From Bacillota bacterium (GTDB lineage Bacteria > Bacillota > Clostridia > Acetivibrionales > JAEXSP01), in the NCBI GenBank assembly GCA_023453795.1, contig JAEXSP010000008.1:124001-188000 (forward strand): a stretch of DNA of 64,000 nt, given 5' to 3'. The notes below the pieces were generated by a model. It was not told where the DNA came from. It ran no database searches and saw only the letters and a list, made by a program, of their open reading frames with translations. Both the position numbers and the translations under genes were made by a program. Positions 52,363 to 60,659 of this stretch are shown here, piece after piece (the first letter of the stretch is position 1; each line of letters starts with the position of its first letter).

Positions 52363-54456
52363 TCAAACATTAAACAGCATTTCACCATAAGTCGGCAATG
52401 GCCAGAGTTCCGCATCGACAATAGTTTCAAGCATATCTGCATCACTTCTTAGAACACCCATTTGAGCAAACACTTCATCCCTATAGAACGAAGCAATCTC
52501 AAAGACATTCCCTTCCAAAACTTTTGCTTTTTCTTCTGCTTCTTCAAGTTTCTTTATATTTTTCTTTAATGAAGCTATCCCGGTTGAGGTTTTCAAAAGG
52601 AGTTCTTGCTGAACGCTTGTGTCAGCTATTAAGCCTGTTGCTTTAATGCTGTTTATTGAATTAGCAAGCTCAGCGGCAAAACGAATTGAAGAAGGGAGTA
52701 TTTGACGCTTTGCTATCTCCAGAGCTGTAAGTGCTTCAATGTTTATAGATTTTATATAATTTTCCAAGGCAATTTCGTAACGTGACTCAAGTTCAATTTT
52801 ACTCAGCACTCCGTGCTTCTCAAATATTTTCACATTCTTTTCTGCAATAAGCGCAGGTATTGCTGCAACAGTTGATGGAATATTGGGAAGGCCTCTTTCA
52901 GCCGCTTCCTTAACCCATTCATCTGAATAACCGTTTCCGTTAAATATAACCCTCTTATGGTTCTTAACGATTTCGGTAAGTACCTTCTGAACTTCACTTT
53001 CAAAATCCTTTGCTTTTTCAAGCCTATCCGCAATCTGACTGAGTGTCTCCGCTACAATCGTGTTTAAAATGATATTTGGGTTTGCTATTGACTGAGATGA
53101 GCCAACCATCCTAAACTCGAACTTATTTCCTGTGAACGCAAATGGAGAAGTTCTGTTTCTGTCTGTGGAATCCTTCGAAAGCACAGGAAGAATATCAGCC
53201 CCCAAATACATTGTACCGCCTTGTTTGGATTCCTTTGCTGTTCCATTCTCCAATTGCTCCAGAATATCAGACAGTTGTTCTCCAAGGAATATTGAAATAA
53301 TTGCCGGAGGTGCTTCGTTTGCTCCGAGACGATGATCATTGCCTACATTCGCACATGAGAACCTCAGCAAATCCGCATATTCATCTACGGCCTTTATGAC
53401 CCCAAGCAGGAAAACAAGGAACTGAATATTCTCATGGGGAGTCTGACCCGGCTCAAGAAGATTTTGTCCGTCATTTGTTCCCATTGACCAGTTGTTGTGC
53501 TTCCCTGAACCGTTCACTCCTGCAAAAGGCTTCTCATGCAGCAGACAAACCAGTCCATGCCTTATTGCAACCTTTTTCATAGTATCCATTACAAGCTGAT
53601 TATGGTCAGTTGCAATATTGGTGGAAGAAAAGATAGGAGCAAGCTCGTGCTGTGCAGGGGCAACCTCATTGTGCTTCGTCTTTGCAAGAATCCCCAGCTT
53701 CCAAAGTTCTTCATCCAGTTCCTTCATATAAGCTGATATTCTTTCTTTTAAGGTACCGAAGTAATGATCCTCAAGTTCCTGTCCTTTTGCTGGCGGTGCT
53801 CCGAACAATGTTCTCCCTGTGTAAATAAGGTCTTTGCGTTTTGAGTAAAGGGATTTATCAATAAGAAAGTATTCCTGCTCAGGTCCTACCGTAGTTGTTA
53901 CATTCGTTGCAGTAGTGTTTCCAAATAGCTTCAGTATTCTTACGGCTTGTTTGGAAAGAGCCTCCATGGAACGAAGAAGCGGTGTCTTCTTATCCAGAGC
54001 TTCACCTGTATAAGAGCAAAAAGCTGTTGGAATATATAGAGTTCCATCCTTAACAAAGGCTGGAGATGTACAGTCCCATGCAGTATATCCTCTTGCTTCA
54101 AAGGTAGCTCTAATTCCGCCTGATGGGAATGAAGAAGCATCAGGTTCCCCTTTAATTAATTCCTTGCCTGAAAACTCAAGTATGACCTTGCCGTCGGAGT
54201 TCGGACTTATAAAGGAATCATGTTTTTCCGCCGTTATACCTGTAAGAGGCTGGAACCAGTGAGTGAAATGAGTAGCTCCTTTCTCAATTGCCCAGTCTTT
54301 CATTGCATTTGCAACTACATTTGCAACGGAAGCATCCAACGGAAGCCCGTTATCAATAGTTTTCTTTAGAGCCTTATAGGTCGTTTTGGGAAGACGCTCC
54401 TTCATAATTGAATCATTAAATACACTTGAACCAAAAAGTTCTGTTAATTGTGACAT
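52363..54456 (-). CDS. glnN: Type III glutamine synthetase
   Basis: A 697-aa GSIII, much longer than GSI (about 440 aa), that makes glutamine from glutamate and ammonia. Family landmarks: HWFQPLTG, FPSGGIRATFEARGY, GPEQEYFLID, ARHxLV-type KHNEVAPAQHELAPIF, GKHNNWSMGTNDGQN and GNDHRLGANEAPPA. A second, GSI-type gene is not seen in the window. The gene has a leader with a candidate antiterminator and lies between the amtB-glnK operon and nifH, in the same direction. Confidence 0.96.
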   Translation of the reverse strand: MSQLTELFGSSVFNDSIMKERLPKTTYKALKKTIDNGLPLDASVANVVANAMKDWAIEKGATHFTHWFQPLTGITAEKHDSFISPNSDGKVILEFSGKELIKGEPDASSFPSGGIRATFEARGYTAWDCTSPAFVKDGTLYIPTAFCSYTGEALDKKTPLLRSMEALSKQAVRILKLFGNTTATNVTTTVGPEQEYFLIDKSLYSKRKDLIYTGRTLFGAPPAKGQELEDHYFGTLKERISAYMKELDEELWKLGILAKTKHNEVAPAQHELAPIFSSTNIATDHNQLVMDTMKKVAIRHGLVCLLHEKPFAGVNGSGKHNNWSMGTNDGQNLLEPGQTPHENIQFLVFLLGVIKAVDEYADLLRFSCANVGNDHRLGANEAPPAIISIFLGEQLSDILEQLENGTAKESKQGGTMYLGADILPVLSKDSTDRNRTSPFAFTGNKFEFRMVGSSQSIANPNIILNTIVAETLSQIADRLEKAKDFESEVQKVLTEIVKNHKRVIFNGNGYSDEWVKEAAERGLPNIPSTVAAIPALIAEKNVKIFEKHGVLSKIELESRYEIALENYIKSINIEALTALEIAKRQILPSSIRFAAELANSINSIKATGLIADTSVQQELLLKTSTGIASLKKNIKKLEEAEEKAKVLEGNVFEIASFYRDEVFAQMGVLRSDADMLETIVDAELWPLPTYGEMLFNV

Positions 54457-54499
54457 ACTTTTTTCCCCTTTCTATTAAAAAAATTATTTATAGTAATAT

Positions 54500-54553
54500 A
54501 AAAAAACAAAGCCCTATAGGGATGGAGTTATCCTTCCCTATAAGGCCGCTTTG
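54500..54553 (-). terminator. glnN leader terminator
   Basis: CAAAGC...TATAGGG pairs with CCCTATAGGGCTTTG, followed by seven T, about 45 bases before glnN. Confidence 0.85.
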
Positions 54554-54580
54554 CCATTTGCTTGCTACAACCATGGTAGC
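54544..54580 (-). promoter_or_regulatory. glnN leader double hairpin (candidate ANTAR site)
   Basis: First hairpin at 54564-54580: GCTAC, loop CATGGTT, GTAGC. After 8 nt, second hairpin at 54544-54555: GGC, hexaloop AAAGCG (A1, G4), GCC, sharing its loop and 3' arm with the terminator. A weak promoter may lie upstream near TACAAT at 54608-54613; read-through from glnK is also possible. Confidence 0.72.
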
Positions 54581-54628
54581 TTTTTATTTAATTAATCAAA
54601 TAATGCACATTGTAGCCTAGAAATACCT

Positions 54629-54967
54629 TTATATTGCCTTTTCCCCTGTTTCGCCGGTTCTGATGCGGATTATATTTTCTATATTGTATACAAATATTTT
54701 ACCATCACCGACTTCTCCGGTTTTTGAAGCATTTGAAATAACGTTTATTACATCATCGATATGGTCATCTTGTGCAACAACCTCAATTTTTATTTTCGGA
54801 AGAAGATTCAAAGTAACTTCCGTTCCCCTGTAAAATTCTTTGCGGCCCTTTTGCAGTCCGCACCCCATTACCTGGCTGACTGTGATGCCACGTATGTTAA
54901 TCTTGTTCAGTGCGTCTTTTACATCTTCCAATTTGCCGGGTCTGATTACAGCCTCAACCTTTTTCAT
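54629..54967 (-). CDS. glnK: PII signal protein paired with AmtB
   Basis: A 112-aa trimeric PII protein that binds ATP/ADP and 2-oxoglutarate and is expected to gate the ammonium channel encoded upstream. RIRTGETGEKAI and GDGKIFVYNI are the PII signatures. In the T-loop, RGTEVTLNLLPK has valine where enteric PII has the uridylylated Tyr51, so control is by ligands rather than uridylylation. The ATG at 54967 follows AAAAGGAG. Confidence 0.93.
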   Translation of the reverse strand: MKKVEAVIRPGKLEDVKDALNKINIRGITVSQVMGCGLQKGRKEFYRGTEVTLNLLPKIKIEVVAQDDHIDDVINVISNASKTGEVGDGKIFVYNIENIIRIRTGETGEKAI

Positions 54968-55014
54968 TAATAACCAGCTCCTTTTCAACTATTTTCATTT
55001 ATATTAAGTATTCA

Positions 55015-56355
55015 TTATAAAACCAGACTATCCTGCGAAGAAAAATCAGGATAAGCATCTTCACCATGCTGGGACACATCAAGGCCTTCTTCTTCTTCCT
55101 TATCGGATATACGCAGATCTGTAAACAGTGAGATCACCTTAAGAATGACTGTTGTTCCGACTACTGCCAGCACTATTGTAACACCTACTGCTGCCAGCTG
55201 AATCAATAGTTGTGTAAAACCGCCGCCAAGTAATAAGCCTTTATGCTGTGCTACGGAGTTAATTGCCGGATCTGCAAAGAGACCAGTTGCAATTGCTCCC
55301 CATATACCGCCGATACCATGGCATCCAAAAGCGTCAAGAGCATCATCATATCCTAACTTAGCCTTAATAACACTAACCGCAAAGTAGCAGATAGGACTTA
55401 CAGCCAAACCAATTATAATTGCGGGCATAATTCCGACAAAACCTGCTGCGGGCGTGATTGCAACAAGACCGACAACAGCACCGGTCGCTGCTCCAAGCAA
55501 GGTTGGTTTTCCATGGTGAATCCATTCAACCATTACCCAAGAAAGCAAAGCTGCTGCAGCTGCTGTATTGGTTGTTAGAAATGCACTGATTGCAATACCG
55601 TTCATGGCAAGAGCACTGCCGCCGTTAAACCCGAACCATCCAAACCACAGAAGAGCTGCCCCTACCAGTACAAACGGGATGTTATGCGGAGTCATCGGAG
55701 TTTTTCCATGCCCTTTACGTTTTCCGATAATTACAGCAGCTACCAAACCGGATATACCTGAGCTGATATGAACAACAGTACCTCCTGCAAAGTCAAGAGC
55801 TCCCATTTTCATCAGCCAGCCGCCTGCACCCCATACCCAATGTGCAAGAGGATCATAGATAAAGGTTGCCCAAGCTACAGTAAATATTATAAATACCGGG
55901 AATTTGATTCTTTCGGCAAAAGCACCTGTAATCAGTGCCGGTGTAATGATTGCAAACATCATTTGGAACATTGCAAACAATTGGTGCGGGATTGTACCTG
56001 CGTATGCCGAAGGATCAGCGCCAACACCACTGAAACCCAGAAAATCCAATTTACCGAATAATCCGTTGAAAGCATCCGGTCCAAAGGCTATTGTGTAGCC
56101 GATGACCACCCATTGTATTGAAATTATCCCCATTATTATGAACGAATGCATCATTGTTCCGAGTACGTTCTTTTTCCTTACCATGCCTCCATAAAATAGA
56201 GCTAACCCAGGTGTCATAATAAATACAAGTACAGTTGATACAAATATAAATCCTGAATCTCCGGTATCAATTTTTGATCCGTCTGCTGCAAAAGCAAATG
56301 TTGGCAGTAATACAATCGCCAGTACGCATAAAACTGAAAATAATTTTTTTCTCAT
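55015..56355 (-). CDS. amtB: Ammonium transporter
   Basis: A 446-aa Amt channel with a signal peptide (ending TFAFAADG) and 11 predicted membrane helices. Family motifs include TPGLALFYGGMVRKKN, FGFNGGSALAMN, and DDALDAFGCHGIGGIWGAIATGLFA with the twin-histidine region partner His in the FHGIGG-like stretch. First gene of an amtB-glnK operon, behind a leader terminator and candidate antiterminator. Confidence 0.96.
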   Translation of the reverse strand: MRKKLFSVLCVLAIVLLPTFAFAADGSKIDTGDSGFIFVSTVLVFIMTPGLALFYGGMVRKKNVLGTMMHSFIIMGIISIQWVVIGYTIAFGPDAFNGLFGKLDFLGFSGVGADPSAYAGTIPHQLFAMFQMMFAIITPALITGAFAERIKFPVFIIFTVAWATFIYDPLAHWVWGAGGWLMKMGALDFAGGTVVHISSGISGLVAAVIIGKRKGHGKTPMTPHNIPFVLVGAALLWFGWFGFNGGSALAMNGIAISAFLTTNTAAAAALLSWVMVEWIHHGKPTLLGAATGAVVGLVAITPAAGFVGIMPAIIIGLAVSPICYFAVSVIKAKLGYDDALDAFGCHGIGGIWGAIATGLFADPAINSVAQHKGLLLGGGFTQLLIQLAAVGVTIVLAVVGTTVILKVISLFTDLRISDKEEEEGLDVSQHGEDAYPDFSSQDSLVL

Positions 56356-56386
56356 TTGACATCCCTCTTCCCTTATAATTTTAAAT

Positions 56387-56428
56387 AAAAAACGCCAAGA
56401 ACTATATAATTTATATAGCTCTTGGCGT
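56387..56428 (-). terminator. amtB leader terminator
   Basis: A stem of about 17 bp, ACGCCAAGAGCTATATA with its near-complement TATATAGTTCTTGGCGT, ending in six T. Confidence 0.9.
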
Positions 56429-56465
56429 CTCAGCCGTGAAGGTATAAAACTCGACCTGGAATTTT
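56424..56465 (-). promoter_or_regulatory. amtB leader double hairpin (candidate ANTAR site)
   Basis: First hairpin at 56446-56465: AAAATTC, hexaloop CAGGTC, GAGTTTT. After 10 nt, second hairpin at 56424-56435: GGC, hexaloop TGAGAC, GCC, the last arm overlapping the terminator. Strongly similar to the glnK leader at 60477-60517. Confidence 0.75.
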
Positions 56466-56499
56466 ATAATTCCTTCATAAAAATTTAATTTATGAATTA

Positions 56500-56528
56500 A
56501 TGATACCATGCAACTTGCAAATTTGCAA
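56500..56528 (-). promoter_or_regulatory. Sigma-A promoter of amtB-glnK
   Basis: TTGCAA (56523-56528), 17-nt spacer, extended TGG-TATCAT (56500-56505). Predicted start near 56493. Confidence 0.75.
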
Positions 56529-56609
56529 TAGTTTTATTATAAATTTATTAATTTTTTTATTAATTTTAATAAAATTTGCATGTTTAAATTCAAGAATTGC
56601 AAACCGGCG

Positions 56610-56669
56610 AAAAAAACCGATATCATGAGTATAAAAATTATATTCTTTATACTTATGATACCGGTTTGA
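56610..56669 (-). terminator. Terminator of the DUF1646 gene
   Basis: AAACCGGTATCAT and AGTATAAA pair with TTTATACT and ATGATATCGGTTT, followed by seven T. Confidence 0.9.
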
Positions 56670-56693
56670 TTTCCTGTCTGCTTTAAATATCTT

Positions 56694-57731
56694 CTACACT
56701 ATAATGATTATTACAAAATAGGCGCTCATTGTGATGAGGCCTAAAGGTACTCCAAGCCGAGCCCATTCTTTGCTTTTTATTTTCAGCTTTCCGGCAGATA
56801 TTATATTGGGTATATTACCGGGGATAAGCATTCCCCCGCTGATCAGCAGCCCTATCAGGATTGCACGGATCTGTTCCGAAACCATTTTTGTGCTTATTTC
56901 AGCTGAAGCCAATGTAGCATTGTCCACTACAGAGGATATCATATTGATCCAATACAGCAGGTAGCTTCCCATATTGATAACAAACTTATCAATTAATGGT
57001 TTAAACCCTGTCCCAAGGAGTTCAAGTGCAAGAACGAAGATAAATATCTTTACTGTTCTTATTATTCCCGTTTTAAGGTTCTCATCTTCAACGATGTCAT
57101 TTACACTGCCATCTTCGTTAGCTTTCGCATCATGCTTTTCTTTTACAAACAATGCCCCAAATATTCCGAATAAAATGATACCGGGAATAATAAATATTCC
57201 GACTTCTCTCATCATATACCAAAAGTCTTCATTCAGTCTCGAAACCGCAATTGTTGCCAGGGGCTCTCCCACGGGTGTCAATACTGCACCAAGCCCGATT
57301 GAAAAACACGAAATGATGCATATATTGATTTTATTCTTACGGCTTAAGGGCAGTACATTAATTATTTCAACCAGAAGCAGGGACGCTATTATCGCGGTGA
57401 TCAAGCTGGATAATAATCCAAGAATAACCACAATCAGAAACAGCAATACATTTAAAGGAATGTATTTTAAAATAACCTTAAATGCATTTTTTATATGGTG
57501 CTGCACCAGATCAAACAAAATGCCTGCAACAAATACTGCACCTGTTATCGCATATAAAAACGGATTTTTCAATATTTCCCCAGCCAGGTCTGCCGAAAAG
57601 GTTCCCGAGACCAGTACTGCTGCAATACCCATGATAAAAAGAAAGATTTCCAGGTTTTGTTCGACCTGTTTCACCACGAAGGGCAAAAACAAAACAAGTA
57701 TTAATATTAGCATTAATCCTGCATATTCCAT
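56694..57731 (-). CDS. DUF1646-family membrane transporter
   Basis: A 345-aa protein with about 9-10 membrane helices of the ion-transporter superfamily; GAVLTPVGEPLATIAV and GGMLIPGNIPNIISAG are the DUF1646/NhaD-like hairpin motifs. The family is thought to move cations, probably sodium, out of the cell. The ATG at 57731 is preferred; a GTG lies 12 bases upstream. It follows amt by 210 bases with a structured leader between them that may be a sodium riboswitch. Confidence 0.8.
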   Translation of the reverse strand: MEYAGLMLILILVLFLPFVVKQVEQNLEIFLFIMGIAAVLVSGTFSADLAGEILKNPFLYAITGAVFVAGILFDLVQHHIKNAFKVILKYIPLNVLLFLIVVILGLLSSLITAIIASLLLVEIINVLPLSRKNKINICIISCFSIGLGAVLTPVGEPLATIAVSRLNEDFWYMMREVGIFIIPGIILFGIFGALFVKEKHDAKANEDGSVNDIVEDENLKTGIIRTVKIFIFVLALELLGTGFKPLIDKFVINMGSYLLYWINMISSVVDNATLASAEISTKMVSEQIRAILIGLLISGGMLIPGNIPNIISAGKLKIKSKEWARLGVPLGLITMSAYFVIIIIV

Positions 57732-57754
57732 ATCAGCCACCACATTCCTAAATT

Positions 57755-57895
57755 ATATTTCAGGGCTATTTTTATACCCTGAAGCAATTGTGCCTGCAAT
57801 ACTCCGTGCTTTAATCCTTCAAAACACAAAGCCAAAACCTACACGATGTATAGATTTTGGCTTCTTGCCTTATGGAATAAAGTTCATCCGGGAAT
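57755..57895 (-). promoter_or_regulatory. Structured leader of the DUF1646 gene (possible Na+-I riboswitch)
   Basis: An AAGCCAAAA...GGTTTTGGCTT hairpin (57827-57866) with an internal CTATAC/GTGTAG arm, a conserved-looking AAGCACGGAGTATTGCAGG stretch, and a TTCAGGG/CCCTGAA hairpin close to the gene. DUF1646 genes are the classic neighbours of the DUF1646 RNA motif, later described as a sodium riboswitch. I cannot confirm the consensus from memory. Confidence 0.4.
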
Positions 57896-57942
57896 TTTAA
57901 CCATACTAATTCAATTTGAACATATGCTACGTATATAGCAAA

Positions 57943-59535
57943 TTAATTCTTTATGCGGAACCTGTATTTTATATTCTTAAGCTGTTTGATCCCTGCATTA
58001 TCTGAATTACTGAAATCAAGTTCACTTGATTTATTGATCTGGAAGTCAGGATAACCGTAAGCACCCATCTCATCAAGGTCAAGACCTGCAAGCTCTACCT
58101 CAGGCGACACGCGCAGCCCCCATACCTTATCAAGGACTTTAAACCATATAAAAGAGAAGCCAAGACCATAAACAAGGAGCACACCAACACTGATAAGCTG
58201 AGCAATAAATTGTTTCCCATCTCCATAGAATAAACCTTTTACATTGCCTGCCACTCCATTTAGGCCATCTCCGTAAGTACCGTCCGCGAATAAACCGGTT
58301 GCGATGACACCCCACAGACCATTGCAAAAGTGAACCGATATGGCACCAACAGGGTCATCAATTTTCAATTTTTTCTCGACTGTGGGAACCGCAACACATA
58401 CTATGATACCGGCTATTGCACCTATGACAAAGGACCAGCCTGCGTTTGTGAAGCCGCAAGGCGCTGTAATAGCGACAAGTCCTGCGAGAGCACCGTTTGC
58501 AGTCATTGAAGGATCAGGCTTGCCGTATTTGATCCACCAGTAGAAGATCGCTACTAAGCCGCCTATTGCACCCGCAATCATGGTGTTGGTAGCAGCTACC
58601 GCTATCCTGAAATCTGAGCCGGAATATGTGCCTCCTGAGTTGAACGAGAACCAACAGAAGAAAAGTATGATAGTACCGACGATAGCCATTGGAATATGGT
58701 GGCCCGGGAAAGCTCTAGGCGTACCGTCTTTCTTATACTTGCCTATTCTGGGCCCTATTACTATGGCTCCTGATACAGCCAGCACACCACCCATTGAATG
58801 CACGACGCCGGAACCGGCAAAGTCAACTGCACCGTGGCCAAGGCCAAAATTAGCTCCAAGGGTTGACAACCAGCCTCCGCCCCATACCCAGTTGCCATAT
58901 AGAGGATAGAATACCATTGAGATAAAGAAGGATGTGATTACCATTGCTGAATATTTAACGCGCTCCGCCATAGCACCTGTCGGAATGGTTACAGTAGTAT
59001 CCATGAACACCATTTGGAAGAAAAACAGCGCATAGACGCCTGCATCATAGACACCGCCCGAACTTAAAAAGAAGCCGTGATAACCGAAGATCCCACCGAA
59101 GCCTTTGATGGTAACTTCAGCATCAAGCGGGTTTGTTCCGCCTAAAAGGCCTATGTGACCCGCACCGCCCATTTGAATGGCAAAACCTGAAATAAAATAC
59201 CCGATACAGCCAACCAAGAAAACCATAAAGTTCATAGTAATCGTATGAGCTGCATTCTTGCCCCGGCAGAAGCCAGTCTCAACCATCGCAAAGCCGCATT
59301 GGAAGAAAAATACCATGAAACCGGTTATAAGTACCCAAACAAAATTTACACCAAGTTGTGCCTTTGCTGCGCTCTGCGCAACATCAGAGACCGTTTCCTT
59401 GCCGGTAACCGCACTCGAGGCGTAATTCACACCTGACGGATCACCCTTACCGGCAGCAGATGCAACTGTTGCAAAAAGAGCAACAACAATAATAACTACA
59501 AACATTATGCTTAGGATTTTTTTGCATTTTTTCAT
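57943..59535 (-). CDS. amt: Ammonium transporter, second copy
   Basis: A 530-aa Amt channel, longer than AmtB because of an extracytoplasmic N-terminal extension after the signal peptide (ending ATVASAAG) and a C-terminal tail. Motifs: GFMVFFFQCGFAMVETGFCRGKN, FNSGGTY, AISVHFCNGLWGVIATGLFADG. Third gene of the glnK-membrane protein-amt operon. The ATG at 59535 has GGGAGGG. A CTCGAAA/TTTCGAG hairpin with hexaloop TAAAGG lies just upstream without a T-run. Confidence 0.94.
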   Translation of the reverse strand: MKKCKKILSIMFVVIIVVALFATVASAAGKGDPSGVNYASSAVTGKETVSDVAQSAAKAQLGVNFVWVLITGFMVFFFQCGFAMVETGFCRGKNAAHTITMNFMVFLVGCIGYFISGFAIQMGGAGHIGLLGGTNPLDAEVTIKGFGGIFGYHGFFLSSGGVYDAGVYALFFFQMVFMDTTVTIPTGAMAERVKYSAMVITSFFISMVFYPLYGNWVWGGGWLSTLGANFGLGHGAVDFAGSGVVHSMGGVLAVSGAIVIGPRIGKYKKDGTPRAFPGHHIPMAIVGTIILFFCWFSFNSGGTYSGSDFRIAVAATNTMIAGAIGGLVAIFYWWIKYGKPDPSMTANGALAGLVAITAPCGFTNAGWSFVIGAIAGIIVCVAVPTVEKKLKIDDPVGAISVHFCNGLWGVIATGLFADGTYGDGLNGVAGNVKGLFYGDGKQFIAQLISVGVLLVYGLGFSFIWFKVLDKVWGLRVSPEVELAGLDLDEMGAYGYPDFQINKSSELDFSNSDNAGIKQLKNIKYRFRIKN

Positions 59536-59661
59536 TTTGAACCCTCCCATTATTCATAGTTTTCTCGAAACCTTTATTTCGAGTTAAATATTACAAGATA
59601 TAAGATGTTCTCATACCTTAAATAACCTTCATTTTGTAATTAACTGTTTTTCACATCAACC

Positions 59662-59997
59662 TTAATGCTGCAATAAACCTTTTTTTGTTGCCCGCTTCTT
59701 ACCGCTTTTCTGCCTCTTAAAATTACTCCATGAGAATTTGGCATCGTCTTTATACAATTGCAGCCTGAGTTTGCGTACTGATAAAATGCTTCTGATACCG
59801 AAATAGATAACCAGCAAGCCTAAGACTATTCCCGGAACGTTGCTGTTCATCACCTTAATGCTGATACCGTTTACCCAACTATAGATGCTAAAGAATATTC
59901 CGGAAAGCGTAATTGCTCCTGCCAAAAAAAACAGTCCGAAAATAATTAACCTTTTTGAAGCCCTTGTATTGCCTTGAACCTGCAGCTGTTTTTTCAT
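59662..59997 (-). CDS. Small membrane protein between glnK and amt
   Basis: A 111-aa protein with two membrane helices (LIIFGLFFLAGAITLSGIFF and VPGIVLGLLVIYFGI) and a highly basic C-terminal tail (RQKSGKKRATKKG). The start at 59997 has AGGTGA; a longer reading overlaps glnK. Conserved placement between a PII gene and an ammonium channel gene is unusual and suggests an accessory subunit or regulator of the channel. No family is recognised. Confidence 0.65.
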   Translation of the reverse strand: MKKQLQVQGNTRASKRLIIFGLFFLAGAITLSGIFFSIYSWVNGISIKVMNSNVPGIVLGLLVIYFGIRSILSVRKLRLQLYKDDAKFSWSNFKRQKSGKKRATKKGLLQH

Positions 59998-60019
59998 AAA
60001 ATCACCTACCCTTTCTGAC

Positions 60020-60358
60020 TTAAATGGCAACCTCACCCTTTTCACCCGTTCTGATTCTGACTGCCTCTTCCACATTGTAAACAAATATTTTTCCGTCTCC
60101 GATTGCACCTGTTCTGACAGCTTTTGTGATTCCGTCTATCAGGTCGTTCACAATTTCGTCCTTAACAACAGCTTCAACTTTTACCTTGGGCAGCAGATTG
60201 ATTGTGACCTCTACACCTCTGTACATTTCCTTGCGTCCTTTTTGGAGGCCGCAGCCCGATACCATCGTAACAGTCATTCCGAAAACACCCGTCTTGTTCA
60301 TGAAGTCCTTCAGATCTTCAAGCTTTTCCGGCCTAGTGATAACTTCCAGTTTCTTCAT
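60020..60358 (-). CDS. glnK: PII signal protein
   Basis: A 112-aa PII protein, close paralogue of the one at 54629 (same KGRKE and NLLPK T-loop blocks). The T-loop reads YRGVEVTINLLPK, so Tyr51 is replaced by valine. First gene of the operon with a small membrane protein and the second amt. Behind a leader closely similar to that of amtB, so the two ammonium uptake units are probably co-regulated. Confidence 0.93.
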   Translation of the reverse strand: MKKLEVITRPEKLEDLKDFMNKTGVFGMTVTMVSGCGLQKGRKEMYRGVEVTINLLPKVKVEAVVKDEIVNDLIDGITKAVRTGAIGDGKIFVYNVEEAVRIRTGEKGEVAI

Positions 60359-60439
60359 ACAATAAACCCCCTTGATTTTTTGATTTTATTAATTTCTTTC
60401 CTTTTTAAACACTTGAATCCAGCATGTTTCCCAATAAAT

Positions 60440-60481
60440 AAAAAACGCCAAAAACCATACGATCCATATAGTTCTTGGCGT
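60440..60481 (-). terminator. glnK leader terminator
   Basis: ACGCCAA-AAC...GTT-TTGGCGT stem ending in six T, about 80 bases before glnK. Confidence 0.88.
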
Positions 60482-60517
60482 CTCAGCCCAGAAGGTACAA
60501 AATTCTTCCCGGAATTT
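60477..60517 (-). promoter_or_regulatory. glnK leader double hairpin (candidate ANTAR site)
   Basis: First hairpin at 60500-60517: AAATTC, hexaloop CGGGAA, GAATTT. After 11 nt, second hairpin at 60477-60488: GGC, hexaloop TGAGAC, GCC, with the 3' arm shared with the terminator. Upstream, TTGAAT with an 18-nt spacer to TATAAG (about 60566-60595) is a plausible promoter, less certain than the others. The rest of 60541-60659 shows nothing else. Confidence 0.75.
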
Positions 60518-60659
60518 CATAGTCTTCTTTAATATTTAGTTTTATGAATTAACTATAATATTATAGCTTATAATGTAATAATTTATTAGTATTCAAAGGT
60601 CTTCAATATAAAATAGCGCTATTTTTGCAAGTTAACATTTACAAATTGCAAGCCTGAAC

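Noticed and set aside
59551..59600. ANTAR site directly before the second amt
   Set aside because: The CTCGAAA/TTTCGAG hairpin has loop TAAAGG without G4, has no second hairpin, and is not followed by a terminator.
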